Source: CAZVKN01 sp964627035
GTDB taxonomy: Bacteria > Electryoneota > AABM5-125-24 > Hatepunaeales > Hatepunaeaceae
Direction: 5' to 3'
DNA: 64,000 nucleotides
Assembly (NCBI GenBank): GCA_964627035.1
Contig: CAZVKN010000009.1
Coordinates: 25,986 to 89,985 of the forward strand
Below the pieces are notes generated by a model that made no database searches, was not told the origin of the DNA, and saw only the letters and a list, made by a program, of their open reading frames with translations. A program made the translations under genes and the position numbers. Shown in pieces: positions 1 to 7,197 of this stretch (its first letter is position 1; each line of letters opens with the position of its first letter).

Positions 1-820
1 AATACGGTGTCAGTTCCAATTGACGAGTTTGAGGAATATCTTTGAGGTTCTTCAATTCGCCAAATCTGCTGACAAATCCACGTTTTTCTTTGTCCCAAAC
101 CGTCCAACCGTTGTCCTTGCCGCGTCCAAACATGAACCGATAGACATTAAGCCCCCAAGTCATATCTTCACTGGGACGATAGCGCAAACACGAGAATGGT
201 ATCCGATACTCAATGTACCAACCGTCCTCATCGGATGAAACTTTTGCTTCCCAGATTCCGTTCCAGTTCGGATCCATATTGCCGTCACCATATACATAAC
301 GATCACCCATAACGCCCGACGGGTTAACCATAAAGTTGTAAGCGGTTGTCCGATCGTAATATGGGTCAATATATACGCCAACGAAATCGGAGTTACTAAT
401 CTGATCTCTCCGGCACAGTTTATTGGTAACAGTGTTGACATCTTTTTCAAAACATGCTACGGCAACGTACAGTGCTTCGTTATCGTAGGCTATTTTGAAT
501 GAAGTCTCTTCAATTGAGACTTCACCACGATTGGGATCCCATTCACGAAATCCGGTAGCGTTTTCTGCTTTGCTCCATGCTGGATCATCCAATTTGCCGT
601 CAACTTGGATTGTTTCGTTAATCAATTGGTATGCGTTCAACTCTGGAATTGTCGTTAATCGACCATTGGCAGATATCGGGAATCTCGATCCGTTTCCGTT
701 CGGATTAAAGGTTTGAGTTACATCTGCAAACAGCATGGAAAAATTAATAATGATAATCAGAATAATAATCTGTAGCGGTGTTATAATTGGAATAAAACGG
801 ATAGTATTTTGCATTTGCAT
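1..820 (-). CDS. DUF5916/CBM9-like secreted protein, N-terminal part (cut by window edge)
   Basis: An open frame runs from ATG at 818-820 to the left edge with no stop (273 codons), so the C-terminus is missing. The first 32 or so residues are very hydrophobic and look like a signal peptide. The rest resembles the N-terminal CBM9-like beta-sandwich of DUF5916 proteins: a VDGKLDDPAW start, then AYDNEALYVAVACFE, FVGVYIDPYYDRTTAYNF, and WYIEYRIPFSCLRY. In that family a C-terminal outer-membrane barrel usually follows; here it would lie outside the window. The family assignment is by motif recall. A second ATG two codons in is an alternative start, and no clear ribosome-binding site precedes either. 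Confidence 0.75.
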   Translation of the reverse strand, partial: MQMQNTIRFIPIITPLQIIILIIIINFSMLFADVTQTFNPNGNGSRFPISANGRLTTIPELNAYQLINETIQVDGKLDDPAWSKAENATGFREWDPNRGEVSIEETSFKIAYDNEALYVAVACFEKDVNTVTNKLCRRDQISNSDFVGVYIDPYYDRTTAYNFMVNPSGVMGDRYVYGDGNMDPNWNGIWEAKVSSDEDGWYIEYRIPFSCLRYRPSEDMTWGLNVYRFMFGRGKDNGWTVWDKEKRGFVSRFGELKNLKDIPQTRQLELTPY

Positions 821-1203
821 TGATATATTTGATGACAATGTGGTGAATTAACAGCTTTCCGATTGAAATGGTAATTGAAGTTGGTCTTGGAAAACGTTTT
901 GGCTTAATTCACATAAAACGCATCAATTCCGAAATAGTTCCGATAATCAAAATGATCTATTGGGAAATCGCAACTTGACATTTTTATGTGAGAATTAATT
1001 CTAACAATCTACAAGCAATCATGCGTAAATGTCATAACTTTTCCGTCATTCCCATCTTCGAGTCTGTCCGATAGTGAGAAAATGTATCAATTTGTCATTC
1101 CGAATCTGATCCGGAATCCAGTGATATCAATAGTTTTCTGGATTCCGGATCAAGTCCAGAATGACAACTCAGATGTTGACCTGTTCTATAGATTTTCTGT
1201 GTC
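821..1203. other. Intergenic region carrying palindromic repeats
   Basis: This 383-bp stretch holds no convincing gene. Its right part contains a repeat block. A REP1 left half (cattcccatcttc) ends at 1059, the terminal motif gagtctgtccgatag follows at 1060, and a complete REP1 pair occupies 1094-1165. The right terminal repeat of the supposed element is not clear; attttctgtgtctc near 1192-1205 is a weak candidate that touches the next gene's stop. The left part (821-1045) is AT-rich and shows no structure I can name. Confidence 0.7.
1094..1165. repeat. REP1 palindromic repeat pair
   Basis: Two facing half-units: gtcattccgaatctgatcc-ggaatccag, then ctggattccggatcaag-tccagaatgac. This is the uninterrupted form of the family I call REP1; it recurs at 4493, 6469, 16041, 16210, 33110, 43912, 45607, 45656, 57890 and 63903. 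It serves as the reference for recognising interrupted copies. Confidence 0.9.
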
Positions 1204-2358
1204 TCAATAAATACGAACAACATTCCCATCTGATGCCCTCGCCGCTCGCACATATTTAATAGTGTTAAGTCTGGTAGGGGGAATACTTATCTCTCTCCCG
1301 TTCTTCTCAGTCGTCATACTCCTTTCGCTTATAGAGTATCGAACTTTATAACCAACTCCACCCGGCATTAGTTCAGTGCTATTGGCAACAATGAACTCAA
1401 TCCTGTCACCGTTAGATTCAAGGCTCAAGTCCCACTGGGATCTGACTATAGTATCAAACCGATATGCTGAATAATCCTTTGCTTCTAATTCATCGAGAGA
1501 TTCAGGCTGCCTCATTTGGTCTCTTTCGTACCACTGAATTACACTTACCACATCACCAATCGCCGCAATAGCATCTTCTATTGATTCATTTATCAATGTT
1601 TCAATATCAAGCTTATCAATTTCTCTATTGTCATACAGTATGGTCCAATACCCGTCCTGAAGATCGTAGCTGACCGTGTAGCCATAACCACCCATCATAT
1701 CTTCTTTGCTCTCAGCAACAATTGCGATGATGTCCGTGTCGTAAAACTCTAACATGACCTCCCATTGAGCCTGATCTGCGGAATAGAATTCTATATACTG
1801 CAATTCATCCAATTCCTCAAACGATCTTGGAAGTTCACCCACGTCCTGATGATACATCAATATCCCCATCCGGGTACTTCTCATAATTGCTCGGATGTCT
1901 TCGATTGATTCGTTAATCAGAACATCATTATCAATCAGGTTAATCTGTGTGTCATAGTGATATGTCGTCCATTGTCCATTCAGCATGTCGTAGAGTATCT
2001 CGTGACCTAATCCTCCAATCATTCTGTTTGTACTCATAGCAGTAACAGTTAGCACTTCACGATTTTCAACTTCGATTGCAAAATCCCATTGAGTATAAAC
2101 AGACGAATCAGTACGTACGGAATCGTTTTCATTTAAATACTGTAAGTTTTGTAATTGTTTAAACGACTCAGGAGTCTCACCGCAGTCCTGTTCATAATTT
2201 CGAATTGCACTTCGTATGAAACGTATAGCAGTTCTGGCTTCTTCGATTGCACTAGTTAATGCTTCCTCTGAGTTAGTATCCGAACTGTTATCACAAGATA
2301 TTGTAGATATTACTACAAATAGCAATAAACTTAAAATGATAGTTCTGAGCATAATCAC
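1204..2358 (-). CDS. Lipoprotein of three tandem pilin-C-terminus-like repeats
   Basis: 384 residues with a lipoprotein signal ending in the lipobox ISTISC (Cys22). The mature part is three tandem repeats of about 110 residues (roughly 34-150, 150-260, 260-375). Each starts with a helix of the type LINESIEDIRAIM, followed by a Y-x-QD-x-GE-x-P-x-SF-x-x-L motif, a QW-centred strand and a GG-x-G-Y-x-V-x-YD ending. The GE-x-P-x-SF-x-x-L pattern resembles the C-terminal part of pseudopilins, but there is no prepilin signal. The listed start is GTG; an in-frame ATG two codons later lies closer to a normal distance from an AGGAG and may be the real start. Function is unknown; a surface or periplasmic lipoprotein is inferred. 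Confidence 0.8.
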   Translation of the reverse strand: MIMLRTIILSLLLFVVISTISCDNSSDTNSEEALTSAIEEARTAIRFIRSAIRNYEQDCGETPESFKQLQNLQYLNENDSVRTDSSVYTQWDFAIEVENREVLTVTAMSTNRMIGGLGHEILYDMLNGQWTTYHYDTQINLIDNDVLINESIEDIRAIMRSTRMGILMYHQDVGELPRSFEELDELQYIEFYSADQAQWEVMLEFYDTDIIAIVAESKEDMMGGYGYTVSYDLQDGYWTILYDNREIDKLDIETLINESIEDAIAAIGDVVSVIQWYERDQMRQPESLDELEAKDYSAYRFDTIVRSQWDLSLESNGDRIEFIVANSTELMPGGVGYKVRYSISERSMTTEKNGREISIPPTRLNTIKYVRAARASDGNVVRIY

Positions 2359-2392
2359 TCCTAACTCACGTAATTGAACAGATCACAACGGG

Positions 2393-2445
2393 GAGTGCGG
2401 ATATTCCTATCAGCAGAGCATGGACACGAATGTCCACGCTCCCCT
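2393..2445. repeat. Imperfect palindrome (REP6 family)
   Basis: Lies between two convergent-neighbour minus-strand genes. It begins with gggagtgcggatattcct and ends with gaatgtccacgctcccc, giving a long imperfect stem. Related sequences occur at 33224-33248 and, partially, near 46317 and 63859. Confidence 0.6.
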
Positions 2446-2467
2446 TTCATGTTTTCTTACTTTCTTC

Positions 2468-4261
2468 CTACTTCACCAACAACAGTTTCTGCGTTCGGCT
2501 CACACCATTAACCTCCAACCGTGCAAAGTAAATTCCTGTTGGCAGGTCGTTCCCGTCAAGAGATAAAGAATGCTCACCGGCTAAATGCTTACCCAATGCT
2601 TGAGTCTGCAATGCTCGCCCTGTCACATCCAGTAGCACAAGCATAACCTCACCGGATCGTGGTAGTGAATAGCGTAGAGTTGCATGTGAATTGAACGGAT
2701 TCGGGTATGCACTCAGAGTCAACTCAGTCGGAAGGTAAGTTATATCATCCTGTACCGATGCCGGGTTAATATTGTGATACTGGAACCCATCGCGCGGCAT
2801 AGGCAGATCATCCACGTCAGGTAGATCCTCAACCGCAACTCGCTGGTAGATCATCCTGTTGATGCCGTCGAAATTCTCAGCAGCCAACAGATAGGATATG
2901 TGCAGATCATCGTCCACCATCTCAGCAAGCGATGGATAGAGTTCGTCCACATACTCAGACTCGCCTTCGGTTGTTGTCTCGGTCAGGTTGATAGCCTCTG
3001 ACCACGTGACTCCGTGATCGTCCGACAACGAGAGCATCACTTCACCATAGCAGTAGTCACCCCGATTGCGGTCATCCTCGGTCACCTGACGCCAGACACA
3101 ATACAGTTTGCCGTCCTCGTCAATTCCGAGTGACGGTAGAGTGACATTGTTGTGTTGAGGTCCGGGAACACCCTCATTTTCGTACCAGCCATCAGCCACC
3201 AGCGTCAAACTGTCGCTCTCCGAATCCCAATGCCAGATCAGACTCTCGTTCATGGTAATCCGCTCCACCGGAGGCTGCTCATCCTCAAACGGATCAGCCC
3301 AAAAACCGCGAACCGAGAACACAACATGCAGCACTTCACCGTCATAGATCATGTCCACATCGTTAAACGGTCGCAGTGTATCACCATAAGAATAAGGTGC
3401 ATCTCGCTCGGGATCAGCCTCAATGGTGTTGGTGAGATTGAGCGCTTCGTCAAACTCAAACTCTTCACCGTCCGGCGACACATACAGGTAGAGATCGTTG
3501 TTCATGGTATATTCTGTAGTGCCGTCCCAGTAGTCAGGAGCATTCCCGCCAAGAATGTTGTGATGCCACGCAATCGCCACCTCATCCGATTCCGTCGCTG
3601 CGGCAATATGGTGACTTAATCCTGTGGTGACCTCAATCGGTCTCGGGTTAGCAATGTCCCAATCACCGATGTCGTCACCCATATCGGCACTCCACAGATT
3701 GACTTCAAACGCAGCCGCATCCATCATGTCGAAAATCACGCCGAGAACGTGCATCCTGCCGTTACGGTCAACAGCTCCTTTGGTGGAAATGATTATGTTA
3801 CGCGGCGGTCCGGAAAACGGATTTGGCTCAAATGCACCAAGCCCACGTTCGAGGTCTATCGCAAATGCACCTTCACCTGACAGATGATAAAAGGCAATAG
3901 CGGATATCTCATTGTCAAATTCGTGAAGCGTCATGGATACGTATCCGGATCTGTCATCGAAGTCTATTCGCGCATCGTTGCGATCCAGTTGATCTTGTGT
4001 TGTCATCTGGATATTATCGTCACAAAAATTGTAATAGACCTGACGGTTGTTGTTGTTTGCATCCATCCCTTTAGTCCATACAAAGTGTGTGCCGCTTTCA
4101 CTGTCACGGCTGACCATCTTACCGACTGTGCTGTTCTGTTGAGTTATCCAGTAAGTCGTACCGACCTGAAACGCCTCACCGATTGCGACATCTTGTGCAA
4201 AACCGGGGAGGGTTGTCATCACTGTAAGAAGAAGGATTAAAAGCAATTTCAAACTGTTCAT
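2468..4261 (-). CDS. Secreted protein with C-terminal sorting domain (sialidase-like propeller)
   Basis: 597 residues from the ATG at 4261, chosen because GAGGAAATT directly precedes it and it opens the signal peptide MNSLKLLLILLLTVMTTLPG, cleaved near FAQ. The frame stays open 11 codons further upstream. The middle is beta-rich with an Asp-box (LSDDHGVTWSEA) and repeated lines such as LYCVWRQVTEDDR, as in sialidase/BNR-type propellers. The last 80 residues form a Por/FlgD-like sorting domain: SAYPNPFNSHATLRYSLP, then DVTGRALQTQ, and a final GIYFARLEV...QKLLLVK. Such domains direct export or surface anchoring in FCB bacteria. No glycosidase catalytic residues could be identified, so the enzymatic role is open. 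Confidence 0.85.
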   Translation of the reverse strand: MNSLKLLLILLLTVMTTLPGFAQDVAIGEAFQVGTTYWITQQNSTVGKMVSRDSESGTHFVWTKGMDANNNNRQVYYNFCDDNIQMTTQDQLDRNDARIDFDDRSGYVSMTLHEFDNEISAIAFYHLSGEGAFAIDLERGLGAFEPNPFSGPPRNIIISTKGAVDRNGRMHVLGVIFDMMDAAAFEVNLWSADMGDDIGDWDIANPRPIEVTTGLSHHIAAATESDEVAIAWHHNILGGNAPDYWDGTTEYTMNNDLYLYVSPDGEEFEFDEALNLTNTIEADPERDAPYSYGDTLRPFNDVDMIYDGEVLHVVFSVRGFWADPFEDEQPPVERITMNESLIWHWDSESDSLTLVADGWYENEGVPGPQHNNVTLPSLGIDEDGKLYCVWRQVTEDDRNRGDYCYGEVMLSLSDDHGVTWSEAINLTETTTEGESEYVDELYPSLAEMVDDDLHISYLLAAENFDGINRMIYQRVAVEDLPDVDDLPMPRDGFQYHNINPASVQDDITYLPTELTLSAYPNPFNSHATLRYSLPRSGEVMLVLLDVTGRALQTQALGKHLAGEHSLSLDGNDLPTGIYFARLEVNGVSRTQKLLLVK

Positions 4262-4362
4262 AATTTCCTCAATGTATTGTTGGTGTTTTTGCATGTAATG
4301 TGTAGTTGATTTTGTTTCCGGTGTCAGTCCATCGTGGCTACATTCAGTGTCCCAAACATCAT

Positions 4363-4438
4363 GGAGGACGGACTTTCAGTCCGCTCTAAAAACAGAGTAG
4401 TCAATTGAAGCTAAGAGCGGGCTGAAAGTCCGTCCTCC
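4363..4438. repeat. REP5 palindromic repeat
   Basis: Facing arms ggaggacggactttcagtcc and gggctgaaagtccgtcctcc, separated by about 36 bp. A single arm of the same family lies at 46342-46368. It sits 5' of the sorting-domain gene and 3' of parB. Confidence 0.85.
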
Positions 4439-4447
4439 AATAAATTT

Positions 4448-4471
4448 CTGTCAGGTGCGACGACCTGACAG
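4448..4471. repeat. REP2 single palindrome (A unit)
   Basis: A perfect or near-perfect palindrome, ctgtcaggt-gcgacg-acctgacag. Elsewhere this A unit is paired with a B unit about 50 bp away (16081, 23318, 28168, 36230, 38913); here it stands alone. Confidence 0.85.
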
Positions 4472-4492
4472 TGGAGAATAATCCCTCAAATT

Positions 4493-4520
4493 GTCATTCT
4501 GGACTTGAGCCGGAATCCAG
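4493..4520. repeat. REP1 half-unit
   Basis: gtcattctggacttgagc-cggaatccag, a single half-unit of the REP1 family ending 11 bp before the parB stop codon. It could serve as a 3' hairpin for parB transcripts. Confidence 0.8.
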
Positions 4521-4530
4521 TATTTTTTAA

Positions 4531-5382
4531 TCAGGACATTAGCTCAACGAGACGCTCCAGATCATCATCGGAATAAAATTCAATCTGAATTGTTCCCCGC
4601 TTGCCTTTTTTCTTTATTTGCACTTTTGTACCGAGCGTGCTGCGGAGTCGGTCGTTATATTGGCGGATGTGAGGTGGGATTTCCGCTTCTTTTTTTAGCT
4701 GAGCTTTCGGCTTCGGTTTGCCGATATTGCGGGCGATCTCCTCAGTCTGCCGAACCGACAGCTTGTCAGCGATAATCCGCTTGAACAGCGCACTCTGCTG
4801 CGGTTTGCCTGTCACCGATAGCAACGCCTTGGCATGACCGACAGTGATAATTCCTTTTTGCAGTGAGTCGAGTATCACTTGTGGAAGTTCAAGCAGTCTG
4901 ATCGTATTCGCCACCGTAGCACGCTCTTTACCGACACGCTTGCCGATCTGTTCCTGTGTCAGCCCCCATGAATTATGCAGCTTCCGGTAACCTTGCGCCA
5001 GTTCAACCGGATTGAGATCCTCACGCTGGAGGTTTTCGATTAGCGACAGCTCCAGCATTTCCCGATCACTGAGCACTTCCATAACCCGCACCGGAACTTC
5101 GTCGAATCCCGCTATCTGTGCTGCCCGAAGCCTTCGTTCACCGGCGATCAGTTCGTAGCCGTTATTGTTTTGCCGCACTACCAACGGTTGAATGATGCCC
5201 TTTTCCTTGATCGAAGCGGACAGTTCGGTCAGTTCTTCAGGTTTGAAAACCTTGCGTGGTTGATGCTGATTGGGTATGATGTCAGATACAGGCAGGACAA
5301 GAAGTCCTGACTGCGGTTCATCAATATCCACATCCGGCATCAATGCGGACAGCCCCCTGCCTAAGCCTTTCTTCTGTTTCAA
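4531..5382 (-). CDS. parB: Chromosome-partitioning protein ParB/Spo0J
   Basis: 283 residues, normal for chromosomal ParB. ParB binds parS centromere sites and spreads as a CTP-dependent clamp. The typical opening KKGLGRGLSALMPD is present. The N-terminal nucleotide-binding domain has GERRLRAA (81-88) and ENLQRED (117-123). The helix-turn-helix GLTQEQIGKRVGKERATVAN follows, and the C-terminus is a dimerisation region ending DDDLERLVELM. parA normally lies just upstream, but the upstream neighbours here are hicB/hicA, so parA must be elsewhere or was displaced. Downstream are repeats only. Confidence 0.97.
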   Translation of the reverse strand: MKQKKGLGRGLSALMPDVDIDEPQSGLLVLPVSDIIPNQHQPRKVFKPEELTELSASIKEKGIIQPLVVRQNNNGYELIAGERRLRAAQIAGFDEVPVRVMEVLSDREMLELSLIENLQREDLNPVELAQGYRKLHNSWGLTQEQIGKRVGKERATVANTIRLLELPQVILDSLQKGIITVGHAKALLSVTGKPQQSALFKRIIADKLSVRQTEEIARNIGKPKPKAQLKKEAEIPPHIRQYNDRLRSTLGTKVQIKKKGKRGTIQIEFYSDDDLERLVELMS

Positions 5383-5406
5383 TGTGGTATTGTGTTTGAT
5401 TGCTGT

Positions 5407-5625
5407 TTATATAGCTGCGATTGTGACATATTCTGCTGTTGCCGATGGTGCCGGAATTGACAATTGATCTTCTAACATCCCTTCAATGTGCATTTCAATG
5501 GTAGTTTGCATGCTTTTTTCGAATTCTGTGCGTGTTTTACCTGTTGCTATGCATCCCGGTAAATCCGGAGAATAAGCTGCGTAATTATGCTCGGTTGATT
5601 CTATTATTATTAGGTGTTTTTGCAT
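5407..5625 (-). CDS. HicB-family antitoxin, second copy (hicB2)
   Basis: 72 residues starting MQKHLIIIESTEHNYAAYSP. The HicB/UPF0150 signature is clear: a short beta-strand start, then YSPDLPGCIATGKTRTEFE and an amphipathic helix (MQTTIEMHIEGM). HicB antitoxins neutralise HicA and often autoregulate. The frame is open 15 codons upstream, but this ATG lies 8 nt after the hicA stop and is the natural start. It is the third gene of a hicB-hicA-hicB unit. No DNA-binding domain is visible after the HicB fold. Which of the two HicB proteins neutralises HicA cannot be read from sequence. Confidence 0.85.
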   Translation of the reverse strand: MQKHLIIIESTEHNYAAYSPDLPGCIATGKTRTEFEKSMQTTIEMHIEGMLEDQLSIPAPSATAEYVTIAAI

Positions 5626-5633
5626 TGATTGTC

Positions 5634-5813
5634 TTAATCTATACCCAATTGACGAAATATAATATGGCACAGATTATCATTGATCTCTTTGCGTCTTGGA
5701 ATAGGAGCCTTCTTTCTGCTTATAGGATTAATGTATATATCATGTTTGCTTCCGTGTCGGAAGAGAAGACACCCTCGTTTCTTTAGAATTTTGAGCAGAG
5801 CTGTTCTTTTCAT
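5634..5813 (-). CDS. HicA-family mRNA interferase toxin
   Basis: 59 residues, MKRTALLKILKKRGCLLFRH and onward, a complete HicA/YcfA double-stranded-RNA-binding-like fold. After the first helix comes the catalytic-site motif RHGSKHDIYINP with the family histidine, then a basic PIPRRKEI strand and a closing helix ending RQLGI. HicA toxins cleave mRNA in a translation-independent way. Its ATG overlaps the stop of the upstream hicB by one base (TAATG), and the next hicB starts 8 nt after its stop, so all three are translationally coupled. It is short and easily missed. The family fit is by motif; toxicity is inferred. Confidence 0.88.
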   Translation of the reverse strand: MKRTALLKILKKRGCLLFRHGSKHDIYINPISRKKAPIPRRKEINDNLCHIIFRQLGID

Positions 5814-6019
5814 TAAGCAAATTCAACAACAAGTGGCTTTGTCATTGGCTGATCAACATCCTCTGCTTCGGCTTCCCGCATCATCTTAAACGCATCCCGC
5901 ACATTCTCTTCCAGTTCAGCTAAGGTCTCCCCTTGACTAAAGACTCCCGGCGCGTCAATCAAACGACCCACCCACCAGTCACCGTCTTTCCAGTATTCCA
6001 ATGTGTATTCACGTTGCAT
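5813..6019 (-). CDS. HicB-family antitoxin, first copy (hicB1)
   Basis: 68 residues, MQREYTLEYWKDGDWWVGRL, then the HicB-type core APGVFSQGETLAELEENVRD and a helix ending FKMMREAEAED. It precedes hicA with a one-base stop/start overlap, the usual order for this HicB subtype and its HicA partner. A good ribosome-binding site (AAGGAG) overlaps the end of the VOC gene upstream; only 2 nt separate that stop from this ATG, so the TA unit appears co-transcribed with the VOC gene. It differs clearly from the second HicB downstream of hicA. Confidence 0.88.
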   Translation of the reverse strand: MQREYTLEYWKDGDWWVGRLIDAPGVFSQGETLAELEENVRDAFKMMREAEAEDVDQPMTKPLVVEFA

Positions 6020-6021
6020 AA

Positions 6022-6435
6022 CTACTCCTTATTTTCAATTCTACGTGCCCACGGCGTTTCTGAAAGCTCACACAGCGCACCGCTCGGCATATAAAATCTG
6101 GAAGTTGTCTGTCCCCACGGTTCTTCCTGCGGTTGCTGAACAAACGTGCCGTTGCGGCTTTCGATCTGAGCGGTATCGTCCTTGACGTTGTCAACCTCAA
6201 ACCCGACATGGAATCCAAGCGGTACCTTGTCAACTTGATCTGCATCTCCAAAGGTTATTTCTGCACAATGTTTCCTGTCCCAGATCGCGAGATGCAGTAC
6301 ACCCGGTAAGTTAATCATGGCGTACGGTTCACCCGATGTGTGATTAACTTCCAGTTTCAACACTTCGCGATAGTACTTTACTGCAGTTTCAATATCATCC
6401 ACAACTTCTGCCAAACCTGCTATATGACGTATCAT
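6022..6435 (-). CDS. VOC (glyoxalase/bleomycin-resistance fold) protein
   Basis: 137 residues with the single-domain VOC pattern: an opening MIRHIAGLAEVVDDIETAVK (paired beta-alpha with the family's YYREVLKLE), a central HVGFEVDNVKDD, and a closing TSRFYMPSGALCELSE. VOC proteins are metal-dependent enzymes or binding proteins of very diverse activity, for example glyoxalases and dioxygenases. Likely metal ligands are the early histidine, the central HVGFE histidine and the late glutamate. The substrate cannot be predicted. It is the first gene of a tight cluster with hicB-hicA-hicB; the functional link may be accidental. Confidence 0.85.
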   Translation of the reverse strand: MIRHIAGLAEVVDDIETAVKYYREVLKLEVNHTSGEPYAMINLPGVLHLAIWDRKHCAEITFGDADQVDKVPLGFHVGFEVDNVKDDTAQIESRNGTFVQQPQEEPWGQTTSRFYMPSGALCELSETPWARRIENKE

Positions 6436-6468
6436 TGTTTCTCCATTTCAGTTTTAATATGTAATCCT

Positions 6469-6542
6469 GTCATTCCCGCGTAGGCGGGAATCCAGAAAAC
6501 ATATCGCGAGAAGAACTGGATTCCCATCTTCATGGGAATGAC
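6469..6542. repeat. REP1 palindromic repeat pair
   Basis: gtcattcccgcgtaggcgggaatccag faces ctggattcccatcttcatgggaatgac across about 20 bp. The right unit shows the uninterrupted cccatcttcatggg core, the target sequence that is split by inserted elements near 1059 and 45621. Confidence 0.9.
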
Positions 6543-6552
6543 GTATAATCTG

Positions 6553-7161
6553 TTATTTGTTTGTCAGATACCCTTTCATTACTGAGTCATCAATAATATC
6601 ACTGATATAATTCCACAGCATTTCAGATCCTTTCCTGATGTGTGAATTGAGCTCACGAACCTGTCCTGCATTGATACCGTACTCAATCCAGGTTTTACCC
6701 TTGCTATGATAGTTGTGCAGCAACGGTATAATTCGATCAATGGCTGCTGCAAACTTCGCTTCAGGAGTATCACGAGTTTCGAATTCGATCCACAATTCAT
6801 GCAGCTCACGCGCCTGATCATCCGGCAGCATCCCGAATATCCGTTCGGCAGCTTTACGCTCTCGTTCAATTTTGCCAGCTTCATCAGAATTATCATAAAC
6901 AATCGTATCCCCCGCATCAATCTCAACTATGTCATGGATCAGCATCATCTTCATTGTCCGCATCAGGTCAATATCTTCATTCGCATGTTCCGCCAGCAAC
7001 ATCACCGATACAGCCACATGCCAGCTATGCTCCGCACTGTTTTCCCTCCGTACCCCCTTGTTGATGTATGAGCGTCTCAGCACTGACTTCAGCTTGTCGA
7101 GCTCAAGGAGGAAGGAAAGTTGAGATGAGAGGCTGTTGTTACTCAACTGAACAGTTCCCAT
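6553..7161 (-). CDS. HD-domain phosphohydrolase, YfbR/HDDC2-like 5'-deoxynucleotidase
   Basis: 202 residues. The metal-binding HD pattern is complete: ENSAEHSWHVA (His45), LIHDIVEIDAGD (His76-Asp77) and AAAIDRI (Asp142). This order and length match YfbR/HDDC2-type nucleotidases, which hydrolyse deoxynucleoside 5'-monophosphates. The closing helical part (KTWIEYGINAGQV) also fits. It is preceded by the methyltransferase gene and followed by a repeat block. A role in nucleotide salvage is the default; a defence role by dNTP depletion is possible because of the neighbours but is speculation. Confidence 0.88.
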   Translation of the reverse strand: MGTVQLSNNSLSSQLSFLLELDKLKSVLRRSYINKGVRRENSAEHSWHVAVSVMLLAEHANEDIDLMRTMKMMLIHDIVEIDAGDTIVYDNSDEAGKIERERKAAERIFGMLPDDQARELHELWIEFETRDTPEAKFAAAIDRIIPLLHNYHSKGKTWIEYGINAGQVRELNSHIRKGSEMLWNYISDIIDDSVMKGYLTNK

Positions 7162-7197
7162 AAATTTTACTCTGAGTTCCGATAAAAGTGACCGTCA

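Noticed and set aside
5680..5889. 69-codon hydrophobic plus-strand open frame opposite hicA
   Set aside because: The minus strand encodes a clear HicA with coupled start and stop, so the plus-strand frame is a shadow.
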